DNA of 64,000 nucleotides from Pythium myriotylum (Eukaryota > Oomycota > Peronosporomycetes > Pythiales > Pythiaceae). Numbering within the stretch: the first letter of the stretch is position 1; each line of letters opens with the position of its first letter. A program made the translations under genes and the position numbers. Location of the stretch: the NCBI GenBank assembly GCA_023091665.1, contig JALJCQ010000030.1, positions 2,296,501 to 2,360,500 of the forward strand, written 5' to 3'. This document shows, piece by piece, positions 1 through 9,370 of the stretch. The notes below the pieces were generated by a model. That model ran no database searches and was not told the DNA's origin. It was given only the letters and a program-made list of their open reading frames with translations.

Positions 1-865
1 GATCCCTCACGTTCGCCCCGATGGTTGAGTCCCCTTCTACCGCCGCTTCGACACCTGCACCAAGCGAGGCTCGCACACCGGCAACGCCGTTCACACCGAG
101 CACACCAGGCTCCAACATATCTGATACGGCATCTCACGATTACATTTAGCAATCCAGTCCATTATACTCATCCATCAATAGCTGGGACTGTCTCTAGATT
201 CACTTGCAGATGCATCGCCTTCGTCGCTTGGTATCCATGGTTTTAGCACAGTGCACTGGCCCTTCAGATAGCGTCTCCAATACGCAGTGCTATGGTGGCA
301 TTCTGTCAATCCACGAAGCAGGTTGGGAAGCTGATCACCGTCGACGTCGACGACTGATGAGCACCGGATACCTCTGTACTGCGAACTGGCCGCGCGCCGC
401 GCGGCGCGCGGGACAGCGGTGCCCGCGGAGCAAGTGCAGCCTGCATTGCCGCCAGTGAGCCTCAACGATTTGGGAATGAGCGGATATAGACAGTGCGCGA
501 ATCATGATTGTAGTCAGGTCAGCGGTGATTGCTCAACAAAACTCCCCTCCAAGGCGTTTCTTTCATCGTTGCTTTCCATACGATTGTGCACCAAGGACGA
601 TTTATTCGGTCAACCACGTACCTAGCCGCCGTAGATTACGCACTTTGCATGGAAAAACCGAATCTAGCTAAAAAAATACGCTCCGACAGCACAACACCTC
701 CAGCAATTCGTACAAAGACAGGACATTATCAAAACCAGATTCGGTCCAGCGTGGTACATTTGTCGATCGAGCAAAAATTGCCCGTTCGAGGGGGGTGATT
801 TGCGACTACTTTTGAAACAGGTGTCGAACGAGCAAAATTTGTACGGTCGTTCGCGAAAGTGTTAA
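1..865. other. No recognisable gene; left flank of truncated gypsy element
   Basis: I find no ORF here that resembles a known protein; the open frames are short (under 100 codons) and overlap each other. The stretch holds a 20-bp all-GC perfect palindrome (391-410). Between about 740 and 860 a motif around GAACGAGCAAAA or its variant recurs. No second copy of the LTR at 6287-6598 is present, so the truncated retroelement to the right ends against unrelated sequence near 866. It may be decayed transposon or intergenic DNA. Confidence 0.5.
391..410. repeat. 20-bp perfect GC palindrome
   Basis: The bases CGCGCGCCGCGCGGCGCGCG equal their own reverse complement, with no spacer and no A or T. No gene lies near it and no function can be assigned. 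Confidence 0.9.
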
Positions 866-1242
866 ATGGACCCATATATCTTGGTAACAACTTGTTCGAC
901 TGATGAGCCGCTCTGGTAAGTTCTGCGTCGAGAGCAGAACACGATCTCCCACATTGAACTTGGTTCGATTCGAGCGACCGCTTTCTCCTTCTGACGGTCG
1001 ACTGCGTCCGCGACGGAGTCTCGCACAAATCGCACAATGGCTTGTCGCCTTTCGACGAAGTCGTTGATCGACTTCTCTTCTCTCGGCGATAAGGGCGAGA
1101 GCTCTGGCAATGCGTCAAAGTTGAACTCGGACGATGGGTTCTCGCGCGCAACGGTAGTTAGGACCGCTGCTATCACCGCTTCGATCGCATTGAGGTCTAC
1201 GTCCATGTCTTCATCTTCGTTTCCAGCGGCGACCGGAGACAC
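866..1242 (-). pseudogene. Element 1 integrase C-terminal fragment, truncated
   Basis: The segment FVERRQAIVRFVRDSVADAV followed by DRQK corresponds to LKRQAIVRFVQDSIAHAVDR in element 2. The frame then changes, and KLLPRYMGPF, the GPF/GPY motif of gypsy integrase tails, appears in a second frame at about 895-866. After GPF the sequence stops resembling the element. The chromodomain found at this place in element 2 is absent. Confidence 0.75.
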
Positions 1243-1352
1243 GGCTCTTCGTCGACGTCCATGCCGGCCGGATGGTCGGCATTTCCGTTCTCGATAAGGT
1301 TGTTCTCTGTGGAGCCCTCGAACTCGGGGGCAGGGGCACGATCTGGGTTTGC

Positions 1353-3008
1353 TTAATAAACTTCCTCACAGTCGAAATATTGAACATTTTCGAAACCTTG
1401 AACATCACCGTGGACCTGGCCGGGGCTAGGACCTTGAACTTGGGTCTCGTGCTGATGATCCACGCGACCTGATTGGGTGGGACGTGACGCGTAATCATTG
1501 GGTGCAGATGCGCGAGCAGAACTTGTCACCTCCAGCGTCGAATATCTCGATACTCCTCCCACACCTGAATGAGAGGGACCCGGTGAAGCAAAGAGCGTCA
1601 CCGGGGTACGCGGATGGCGGCCGTAGTTGACGTAGAAGGGCGTCATCCCGTGCACCGAATTATTCAGTGCGAACTCAAGAAGAGGCAAGAACTCGCTCCA
1701 CTCACGGAATGATGCGGCGTAACTGCGCAGCACATCTTCGAGAACGCGATTAGCGCGTTCAGTCTGCCCGTCTGTTTCGGGATGGGCAGCCGTCAACATC
1801 TGCAAGTGTGTGTCCAATAGCTTGAACAACGATCGCCAGAAGAGGGAGGTGAATCGAGGGTCTCGATCCGACACGATGGTCTCCGGGAGTCCGTGGAGGC
1901 GGAAGACACTGTCGAGAAACACAGCGGTGGCCTCTTCTGCTGTGATCGTTTGCTTCACCGCCGTGAGATGAACCATCTTGGAGAGACGGTCGACAAAAAC
2001 CATGATCCCATCACGGTCTTGAGAGTCTTTGGGGAATCCAAAGACGAAGTCGAGGTTGACAGAGTTCCAGACATCACGTGGGACTGGAAGAGGCCGGAGC
2101 GGTGCCTGTTGAGCGGGTGACGGCTTCACGCACTGGCAAACTTCGCACGTGCGGACCCATTTCCGCACCCACTTGTACTGGTGAGGCCAGTAATAGTTCC
2201 TCGAAAGCGAGAGAAATGTCTTGTCTCGTCCTAAGTGACCTCCGACGGGCGCATCGTGATACTCGTGGATGACACGAAGTCGAATGTTGTCGTCATTGGG
2301 GACAACGACGCGAGGAGCGTCGGTCTTGTCGACGCTATAGTAGGGGAGACCGTCGGCAAGATGGTACCGGCGGACACGAGCACGCACACGAGGTGTAAGT
2401 CGGAACAGCAGTGACTCCGAACCATCGGAGCCGTCAGAACTTAGGAACTCAATTAACTCTTGGCAGACAGGGTCGGAGGGGTAGGCTCGGCGAATGTCGT
2501 CGGTGAGCGACGACTGCGCAGAGTGAATCAAAGCGTTGAGACCTTCCTCAACGCACCTTGGGCATTCTTGAGGCGCCGACGACTCATCGATCGGCGCACG
2601 CGGGTCGTAGTCCGGACGATATGAGAGTGCATCCACAAGGATGTTGCTCTTTCCCGGCTTGTAGTGTACAACAAAGTTGTACTCGGCGAAGAACGACAGC
2701 CAACGGGGCATCCGTTGGGATAGGTGCGGAGACTTCGTCGCCGTTCGCAACGACGCATGATCCGTGTAGATGGCGAACTGCTGTTCACCCAGCAGATACA
2801 CTCGGAACTTGGCGAGTGCGTACTTCATGGCAAGGAGTTCCTTATCGTGGACCGGGTAATTCCTCTCGGCCGTCTTCAGCTGCCGTGACTGGTAGCTGAT
2901 CACTCGCTCACGGCCCTCAGCATCAAACTGCATGAGGGCGCAGCCGATAGTGTAGTCACTCGCATCGCAAACGACGTGGAAGGGTCGATCGTAGTCGGGG
3001 AGCGCCAA
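1353..3008 (-). pseudogene. Element 1 RNase H and integrase, long open segment
   Basis: This 551-codon frame begins in RNase H (HVVCDASDYTIGCALMQF, ERNYPVHDKELLAMKYALA, YTDHASL), then has the integrase HHCC zinc finger (HEYH, GGHLGRDKT, CEVCQCVK, both cysteines kept) and the DDE core (LDFVFGFPKD, VSDRDPRFTSLFW, PETDGQTERANRVLED). RNase H removes template RNA; integrase inserts the cDNA. Element 2 has lost the second HHCC cysteine here, so element 1 is better preserved in this domain. The final ~90 codons after YGRHPRTP are a variable linker and the frame then shifts. Confidence 0.9.
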
Positions 3009-3121
3009 GATCGGCGCTTCTTGTAGGCTCGACTTGACCGAGTCAAAGGCCTGCTGGTGCTCGGCGGACCATTCCCACTCGACGTCCTTCCGCAGAAGCT
3101 GCGAGAGCGGTTGGACGAGGG

Positions 3122-4240
3122 CTACATAGTTCTTCGTATACTTGTGCAGATAATTTGCGAGCCCCAGCCACTGCCGGAGTTGGTTCTGGTCGGCCAGGCA
3201 CAGATCGAGGCGACCTTCTCATGATCGGACCTGACACCGTCCTTGCTCACATAGCAGCCTAGCACCGAAATTTCCGGTGCGAAGAATACACACTTCTTCA
3301 GATTTGCATAGAGCTTGTGTGTTCGCATCGCTTCGAACACTTGGCGAAGATGTTCAGTGTGAACATCCTCCGGTGCCCTGCCGTCCTCGGCCTTGCTGTG
3401 GACGAAGATATCGTCGAAGTAGCTCGGCGCGAAGCTGCGGAACGGCCGCAGCACGTGCGATACCATCCTGTTGAAGGTCGCTGGTGCGTTCTTGAGACCC
3501 TGAGGCATCACCAACCACTCCCAGAGCATTCCACTCGGCGTGCTGACAGCCGTGAGCGGGATATCCTGCTCGCGCATAAGGATCTGGTAGAAGCCATCCA
3601 TCAAATCGATGGCACTGAACACGACCGACCCGGACATCGAGTCCAAGATCATATCCTTCCGAGGTATCGGCGTTTGTGCCGGTATCGTAGCGTCGTTCAG
3701 CTTGATGAATGCGTGAACGATCCGCCAGCCGCCAGTAGCTTTCTTGACGCAGAACGTTGGGCTCCAGTGCGGGGAAACCGACTCACGAACGTGACCTGCT
3801 TGTCTGCGGGCCTCGAAAAAGGCATCAATAGCCTCAACTTGATCCCGGGGAAGCGGCCACTGGCGCATCACACAGTACTTTGAGCCTGGCACGAGATCGA
3901 TCTCGTGTCGAACACCGCGGTCAGGCGGTAATGCTTTCGGGACTTCGTCCGGAAAGATGTCTTGGAACTCCACGACGAGTTCGTACGCCTTGCTACCTGA
4001 TTCCTTGAGGGCTTCTAGAGACTGCGCTGCGTAGCGCTGCTCACGCTGGGACTTTGAGGTCGCGTCGGGTTCATTGTCGACGCTGTCATTGTGGTGGAGC
4101 ATCCTCAGATTCCCAGAACCAGAGATAAATTCCCAGTTTAGAAAAGTAAAAAATAGGTTATAGGAGCGTAAGTCACGAAAAAAACAACAGAAACAGTAGG
4201 ATAGGAACGCTAGGGACATTGCACACCTGTTCGATCTCAC
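3122..4240 (-). pseudogene. Element 1 reverse transcriptase
   Basis: The reverse transcriptase copies element RNA into DNA. Visible motifs in order: HEIDLVPGSKYCVMRQWPL, the SPTFCVKKATGGWRIVHAF block, the first catalytic aspartate in SAIDLMDGFYQ, TPSGMLWEWLVMPQGL, the SYFDDIFVHS catalytic box and the thumb motif KKCVFFAPEISVLG. The frame is lost near 3200-3130 before the connection to RNase H. The first ~45 codons of this open frame (4240-4100) are an A/T-rich stretch unlike the rest of the element and are probably not part of the original protein. Confidence 0.88.
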
Positions 4241-4325
4241 CGCGCTTGAGATCCTTCAGAAATGTCTTCATCGAGATCGTGCCACATTGCACGATCTCCG
4301 CTGCCACACGTGGGGGATTTGGCAC

Positions 4326-5211
4326 TCAGATGTGCTGGAACGCCGGCACCGCGGTTTTATAGACAACCGCCAGGATATCTTCCTCCCCGTCTTCCAAAGC
4401 GACGAAACATGGTTTCTCGTCGCATACACGGTGTCCATCTTCACAAGCGATGAGACACGGTTTCTCATCGCAATCTTGGGACCCGGTCTCTAAGCCGGCG
4501 TCATCTTCACAAATCGTGGTGGAACCACCACGTTGTGCTTCCTCTTCAGCAAGAAATGCGTCGACGATGTAATCGACCGACGCCTCGTGTGCAGCGCGCG
4601 AAACGTGCGCGCGCAGACGCTTGCGCTTCCCAGCGTGTGAGCCCGGCTTGCGCCGAGCTCGTCGTCGACGCGGCGTCGACGGCGCCATCGATGGAGCATC
4701 CTTGACGGGAGTCGAACTGGTCGACTCGCAGCTATCAGCGCCGACAGGGCCATCGCTCTCTGTGGCAGCTGTAGTAGCTGCGGATGAAAATACGGATATG
4801 TTCATCCACCAGACTTCGTCGATAACGGCGAACGCTTCATCATCGATGGTGCCGGACGCGACAGCGCCGACACTCTTGACGGACCGACTCTTCCAGTCGA
4901 TCCGGGGTTCGTGGCGTTCGAACCACGGCAAACCGAAGATGCAATCGAACCTCTTGTCCATGTCGGTTGCGAAAAACACATCTTCCCTCTCGGATCCACC
5001 GAGAACATACTTCATGTGTACCGAACGCTTCGGTACTTCTCGCGGGTGATCGGCTCATCCATTCCGATCACTCTCACGCGAAGTGTGACCAACTTGTTGG
5101 AGCCACTGCTGGTGGTGGAATTAGAACACGCCTCAGACGTGCTGGGGCCAAGGCGACAGTGCTCCACCGTTGCACGCGCCGCCTCACTCCGGCCAGTAGG
5201 GCGCCCCGCAC
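4326..5211 (-). pseudogene. Element 1 aspartic protease region, degenerate
   Basis: The reading at 5015-4326 contains FDCIFGLPWFERHEPRIDWK, which matches the C-terminal half of the element 2 protease (IILGLPWLRSHEPWISWR). Upstream, where the catalytic D-S/T-G-A motif should lie, the frame is shifted and the motif is unrecognisable (around 5090-5120). Retroviral-type proteases cut the Gag-Pol polyprotein; this one is very likely inactive. The region after the protease fold is acidic and low in complexity, a spacer before reverse transcriptase. Confidence 0.7.
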
Positions 5212-6272
5212 CTACTGGTCCGACTCGTTTTTTGACGAGTCGTCCGTCAGCTGATGTAAGCGGACGGATCGGCCCTGGGCGACCGACGCTGGCGCCGGCG
5301 CGAGACAATCTTTGGCGTGGTGGCCGGCTTTCTGGCACCTAAAGCAGCTCCCTTTCTTCGAACTCTTCTTCGCGTAGCGGGTGCCACCACTACCTTCTCC
5401 ACCGAGGAACTGCAAGACAGACAGATCCATTGGCTCCGGCTCAGACGGACCCTCCAATAACGGTTGCGATAACCGTAACTGCGCGCTTGACGGGCGTTGT
5501 AGTCTTCCGTCAGCGCAATCGAGAAGGCTTCCTCGAGGGTTTCTGGATAAGTCCGGAAAAGTTGTGTCTTCGCTGGACCATCGCGGAGACCCGTCATGAA
5601 CATCGCGACTTGTGTAGCCATGTCGATCGGCTTTCCGACGACGCACGATGTGAGATACCGCATCCGCTGGATATAAGAGTGGAGGTCGGTATTACCTTGT
5701 TTCGCGCTGAGAAGCTCGACGCGCATGCGGAATTCGCTCTGCGGCGGCTCGAAAGTCGACTGCAACTTCGACTTTAAGTCTTCGAGCGACCGAAAGCATC
5801 TCCGGTCGGCAGACCTGAGGCCATAGGCCCAAGTCTTCACCTTCCCAGCCAGTTGCGACATGGCATAGCGGATCCTCTGTTCTTCGTCAACGATGAGCAG
5901 GGCATCGATTGCCTCGTCCAGCTCGCAGAACCAGCGACGAAGTGGCGTCTTCTTGTCGCCACCATATTTGGATGTGTCGATCTTGAGCGGTTCGACACGC
6001 GGCGAACTCTTCTGACGCGCGAGAGTCTGCGCCTGGGCGCGCGCATCATCGAGTTCACGCATCATGAACTCTTGAGCAGCGAGACGTTGGGCTTCCGCGT
6101 CACCGCTGCGTAAGAGAGCCTTCACAGCAAGAGGGCCAGTGGCCCCAGCCATGCGGCCGAGGGCCTCCCATTCAAACTGGGTGAGATGCGGGAAGCGTTC
6201 CGCACGAGTCAGCTGGCTGAGGTCGAAGTTGAGGTCGGCCATCTTGATGTCTTGGTCGTGTGGACGGACCAC
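5212..6272 (-). pseudogene. Element 1 gag, frameshifted
   Basis: The capsid-type Gag starts just inside the primer-binding site and runs open to about 5450. It then continues in another frame (5646-5212) that carries the CCHC zinc knuckle CFRCQKAGHHAKDC and the upstream PMDLS motif. Gag packages the element RNA into cytoplasmic virus-like particles. The central region (RWFCELDEAI, QSTFEPPQSEFR, AMFMTGLRDGPAKT) matches element 2 Gag in order and spacing. The frame break near 5440-5460 separates capsid from zinc knuckle, so this copy cannot make a complete Gag. Confidence 0.85.
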
Positions 6273-6284
6273 GAAGTGCTACCA
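6268..6284 (-). other. Primer-binding site of element 1
   Basis: Two bases inside the LTR, the minus strand reads TGGTAGCACTTCGTGGT. Element 2 has TGGTAGCACTTCGTAGT at the same place. The first eight bases match those of many initiator-Met-tRNA-primed elements. The exact priming tRNA in this genome is unknown. Confidence 0.7.
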
Positions 6285-6286
6285 GG

Positions 6287-6598
6287 TGTAACGGGCGCAG
6301 ATTCGTTACACAACGCCGAGACCCCTGTCCCGACGCTCAGATTGGGCACTTGACTTGACGGTAAATTGGACTCTGCATTGAGAGGTCCAGACATCTCTGG
6401 ACCTCATTAATCCTACTCTGGTGTCCCTAATAAAATCTATGTATGCGGTGTCGTCCTCTGATAGGATGAAATCTCAGAGAATTTCCACCAATGGAAATGC
6501 AACAAGAACACACGCGTCTCTGACCAATCAGAGACACGGGAGGGACAACTCTCTCTTATAGAACCTACTCTCTTGTAATGGGCTGTGGGCCCATTACA
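6287..6598 (-). repeat. 5' LTR of element 1 (312 bp)
   Basis: On the minus strand the block begins TGTAATGGGC and ends CCCGTTACA, immediately before the primer-binding site, so it has the 5'-TG...CA-3' ends of an LTR. The outer end is a perfect hairpin with 10-bp arms (6574-6583 and 6589-6598). The inner end, read on plus as TGTAACG...CGTTACA, is another with 7-bp arms. No partner LTR exists in the window. Boundaries rest on the terminal motifs and the adjacent PBS, not on a paired copy, so they are slightly less certain than those of element 2. Confidence 0.8.
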
Positions 6599-6862
6599 TC
6601 CGGCATGTCGCTGGTGCACAAGAGATATCCTTTGGCATTTTCAAGGATGTTGAACTTGTCGACCATCTCGTTAAGGATGCGAGATGGCTTCATACCATCT
6701 GTGGTCGACGTTTGGACAAACCGTTTCATGGCAAAGTTGAATTTGAACTGCTGGGGGACGAAAGCAGTGACAGATGGGTGCCGTGAGTATCAGCCGATCC
6801 GCGCTTGATCATCTCGCAAACCCGGGTTCTTGCTTGCCATTCACAGGCTACCCCACCGTCAG
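6599..6862 (-). pseudogene. MULE-like transposase fragment, downstream half
   Basis: On the minus strand the DNA next to the element 2 insertion reads GGVACEWQARTRVCEMIKRG, then HGTH. After a one-base frame change comes FKFNFAMKRFVQTSTTDGMK, PSRILNEM and ENAKGYLL. The pattern of a Cys/His cluster followed by a basic helix with 'GMKPSRIL' resembles the N-terminal zinc-binding and helical region of oomycete MULE transposases. It is cut at 6598 by the LTR of element 1. The family call is inference from the motif pattern; a database search would settle it. Confidence 0.5.
6858..6862. repeat. Target-site duplication GTCAG, left copy
   Basis: The five bases GTCAG lie directly before the 5' LTR and recur directly after the 3' LTR (14528-14532). 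A 5-bp duplication is the usual product of Ty3/gypsy integration. Removing the element and one copy leaves the interrupted minus-strand reading frame in register. Confidence 0.9.
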
Positions 6863-7198
6863 TGTAACGGGGGGTGCCCGTTACATGGTACGGACCCATG
6901 TCAATGGTGTCCGATAGGAACATCGTGAACCCATCTGGTTGCGATGCCTCCTGATTGGATAATATCCTACGATATTATACCGATTTCCCACCAATCACGC
7001 TAGGGTCTTGTGATTGAGTGGATGGCAGAAATCCGAGGGCGGATCTGCGAGGTTTTATATACAAAGAGTAGGTTTTCCTAGGTTTCCTAATCCATAAATT
7101 CAGTTTCCCATTTGCCTGATTCAACACAAGTCTCTGTGTTGCGCGCTTCCTACACTGCTCCACAGTGTACGTGACGTAACGAGGTCAGCCTCGTTACA
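6863..7198 (+). repeat. 5' LTR of element 2 (336 bp)
   Basis: Begins TGTAACGGG and ends CCTCGTTACA. By eye it differs from the 3' LTR at two positions: G/T at the eleventh base, and GTGACG/GTGACA near the end. A TATA-like stretch (TTTTATATAC, near 7052-7062) suits an RNA polymerase II start in the middle of the LTR. Both ends are local hairpins: 9-bp arms at the left and 8-bp arms at the right. Confidence 0.95.
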
Positions 7199-7200
7199 CC

Positions 7201-7218
7201 TGGTAGCACTTCGTAGTC
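7201..7218 (+). other. Primer-binding site of element 2
   Basis: Two bases after the 5' LTR comes TGGTAGCACTTCGTAGTC, the position and TGG start expected of a site complementary to a tRNA 3' end. It agrees with the element 1 site over at least 14 bases. Confidence 0.75.
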
Positions 7219-7230
7219 CGCCCAGCGACT

Positions 7231-8346
7231 ATGAATTCCCCTGCGCCGGAAACCCCTGGCGCGCAGGGTCGCCACGCCTCGCGTGAGAACTTCCTCCACT
7301 TGAGTGAGCTCGAGTGGCAGGCTGTTCAGCGCATAGCCGCGACGGTGGGCGAAGCCGCCGTCGGCGCCATGCTCCTCTCGCTCTCGCGTGATGAACAGCA
7401 CGCGAGCATCGCTCAGTTCATCCAGCATGAGCTGAACGAGGCGAGAGGGAGTCTTGCAGCTCTGCGCGAGCAGAGCGCTCAACAAACAGCGTTGTTGAGA
7501 CAGCAGCAGTCTGCTGCTGTGGCGGCAGAGCGGCCTCGACGCGTCGAGCCGTTGGAGATCGAGATCTCCAAGTACAAGGCTGACGGTGACAGCCTGTTGC
7601 GTTGGTTCGTCGAACTCGACGATTCCATTGAAGCCCGTCGCATCGATGACGATGCGATGCGAGTGACCAACGCTATCTCCAACTTGGGAGGTCGTGCCAA
7701 GGTGTGGGCGCTCGGTCTCAAGTTGCACGATCCGTATTGCTTCGGATCGTATGAAGAATTCAAGGTCAAGATCAAACAAGCGTTTGAGCCGCCTCGAGCC
7801 GAGTTCAGGGCTCGTGCTGAGTTCCTAGATCTCAGGCAAGGTAAGCGTGATATTCACGCTTACGCCCAGCACGCACGATATCTCGTGACTTGCATCGTGG
7901 AGAATCCCATCGATGATCAAACGCAGGTTGCTCCGTTTATCAAGGGGCTCGAGGATGGGCCGATCAAGACCCAGAGGTTCTGTCTCGAGTTTGATAAACT
8001 CGAGGACGCGATCTCGGCTGCTCGCCAAGAGGACGTCAGCCTGCGACAGGCTTATGTCCATTCTGCTGCTTATCGTCCATCCAGACGACAAGACTCAAGT
8101 GATCCAGAGGCCATGGATCTTTCCTACGCCGAGAGCGACCAGCGCCCTCGCGTGGACAAGCGATTGCAGAAATGCAATCGATGCCAGAGGACCGGGCATT
8201 ACGCTTATGAGTGTAATGCTGCGCGTCCTGTGCCTCGCGGCAATGGGCGCGGTCGCCACGTGGACAAGAAGGTCCAGTGGTCGGATCAACACGCTGCGAA
8301 GAAACAGCAGCGTGATGATCAACAAAAAAACGGTCAGGGTCAGTAG
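7231..8346 (+). CDS. gag: Element 2 Gag (371 aa)
   Basis: An intact Gag ORF that starts 33 bp after the 5' LTR. The capsid region shows RWFVELDDSIEARRI, QAFEPPRAEFRARAEFLDLR and APFIKGLEDGPIKTQRF, matching element 1 Gag. A CCHC zinc knuckle (CNRCQRTGHYAYEC, residues about 315-328) follows PEAMDLS, the usual order in gypsy elements. Gag forms the particle and binds element RNA. The stop at 8344-8346 ends the ORF, and the protease frame begins 42 bp later in another frame, so Gag and Pol must be linked by frameshifting, reinitiation or an original frame now lost. This is the only element 2 protein with no visible break. Confidence 0.92.
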   Translation: MNSPAPETPGAQGRHASRENFLHLSELEWQAVQRIAATVGEAAVGAMLLSLSRDEQHASIAQFIQHELNEARGSLAALREQSAQQTALLRQQQSAAVAAERPRRVEPLEIEISKYKADGDSLLRWFVELDDSIEARRIDDDAMRVTNAISNLGGRAKVWALGLKLHDPYCFGSYEEFKVKIKQAFEPPRAEFRARAEFLDLRQGKRDIHAYAQHARYLVTCIVENPIDDQTQVAPFIKGLEDGPIKTQRFCLEFDKLEDAISAARQEDVSLRQAYVHSAAYRPSRRQDSSDPEAMDLSYAESDQRPRVDKRLQKCNRCQRTGHYAYECNAARPVPRGNGRGRHVDKKVQWSDQHAAKKQQRDDQQKNGQGQ

Positions 8347-8387
8347 GGGCGGAGCGCCCTACTGATCCAGTCAAGTCAAGAGAGTTT

Positions 8388-9230
8388 GTGGGACTCTTGA
8401 CGAAGGCTGCTCCCAAAGCACGGTCTCTGTGCTTCGCCACACCTGGTGATGATGAGGCCCTCATCACCTTGGAGCTCGAAGTCGAAGGAGCTTCGTCTTC
8501 GCTTCGTGTCCTCGTAGACTGTGGGGCGTCGAACAACTTCGTTCGACGACAGTCTATCGAGTCTTTGGGGCTCGACGTTGTCGAGCGAGAAATTCCTCCG
8601 ACGAGGATGACGGTGCGCCTTGCAACTGGCGCAACGGTGAAGGTTATGAAACGCGTAGTGGGCCTCCGCTACACGCTTGAAGGCAATGAGTACGACGACG
8701 ACTTTGCCGTACTCGACCTAGATGACAAGTTCGACATCATTCTAGGCCTGCCATGGCTCCGTTCACACGAGCCATGGATCAGCTGGCGGCATCGATCCGT
8801 TACGATGCCCGCCGCTCGGTCATCAGGTGGATACCTGATGTCGGTTCTGGAGCGTCCAGATGCACGTGGACGTGTGAAAGATGAGTGTGATGGCCTCATC
8901 AGTCACTCGGTCGTTAGTACGACTGCCCAAGACTACGACAAAGAGTCGACCTTTGTCGTCGAGCCAGCTGCCGGGGTCTGCGTAGAGTCGCAGACAGCGC
9001 CGAAGACTTCTCGTGCGAGTGAGTCGCACGAGTCAAGGGAGGAAGATCCTCGTGCGAATAAGTCACACGAGCCAAGAAGACAGTGCTTGCCACAGGGCGG
9101 CACTATGAGAGGAAGGTCTCGACGTCTGCCGCAAGGAGGCAACGTCGACTCTCCGCCTCGACTAGAACGTCGAGCGATGGAGATCTCGCTGCAGTTGCGC
9201 AACTGCAGCTCGAAGAGTCTGCGCGCATAA
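8388..9230 (+). CDS. Element 2 aspartic protease and spacer
   Basis: A 280-codon frame with the retropepsin active site VDCGASNNFVR (about residues 43-53; Cys stands where Ser or Thr is usual in D-S/T-G), the flap region, and a second conserved block FDIILGLPWLRSHEPWISWR. The enzyme processes the Gag-Pol polyprotein. Beyond about residue 145 the sequence is a low-complexity Ser/Arg/Glu-rich spacer with internal repeats (CESHE-like units near 9010-9075). The frame ends at 9230 and coding resumes in another frame at 9371, so the link to reverse transcriptase is broken. Confidence 0.85.
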   Translation: MGLLTKAAPKARSLCFATPGDDEALITLELEVEGASSSLRVLVDCGASNNFVRRQSIESLGLDVVEREIPPTRMTVRLATGATVKVMKRVVGLRYTLEGNEYDDDFAVLDLDDKFDIILGLPWLRSHEPWISWRHRSVTMPAARSSGGYLMSVLERPDARGRVKDECDGLISHSVVSTTAQDYDKESTFVVEPAAGVCVESQTAPKTSRASESHESREEDPRANKSHEPRRQCLPQGGTMRGRSRRLPQGGNVDSPPRLERRAMEISLQLRNCSSKSLRA

Positions 9231-9370
9231 GGCCGCAGGAAGTCACTGAGACGATCAGCGTCTTAGTCAATGACGGCACGAGAGTGGGTGCATCCACACT
9301 CGAGGTCGTTGCGCCTCCGAAGTGAACTTCGGAGATCACCGCACTGCCTACGCTCGAACCCAAGCGGTTC

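Larger units (their letters stand above)
866..6598 (-). mobile_element. Truncated, decayed Ty3/gypsy chromovirus-type retrotransposon (element 1)
   Basis: Read on the minus strand, the order is LTR (6598-6287), primer-binding site, gag with zinc knuckle, degenerate protease, reverse transcriptase (YFDD), RNase H, integrase and the start of the integrase C-terminal region. This is the Ty3/gypsy order, with integrase last. The frame breaks several times (near 5450, 5200, 5015, 4240-4330, 3130, 1350 and 1000). The downstream end stops around 866, inside the conserved GPF motif of the integrase tail, so the chromodomain and 3' LTR are missing. The proteins align residue by residue with those of element 2, though the nucleotide sequences clearly differ, so the two are separate families of one lineage. 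Not autonomous. Confidence 0.9.
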
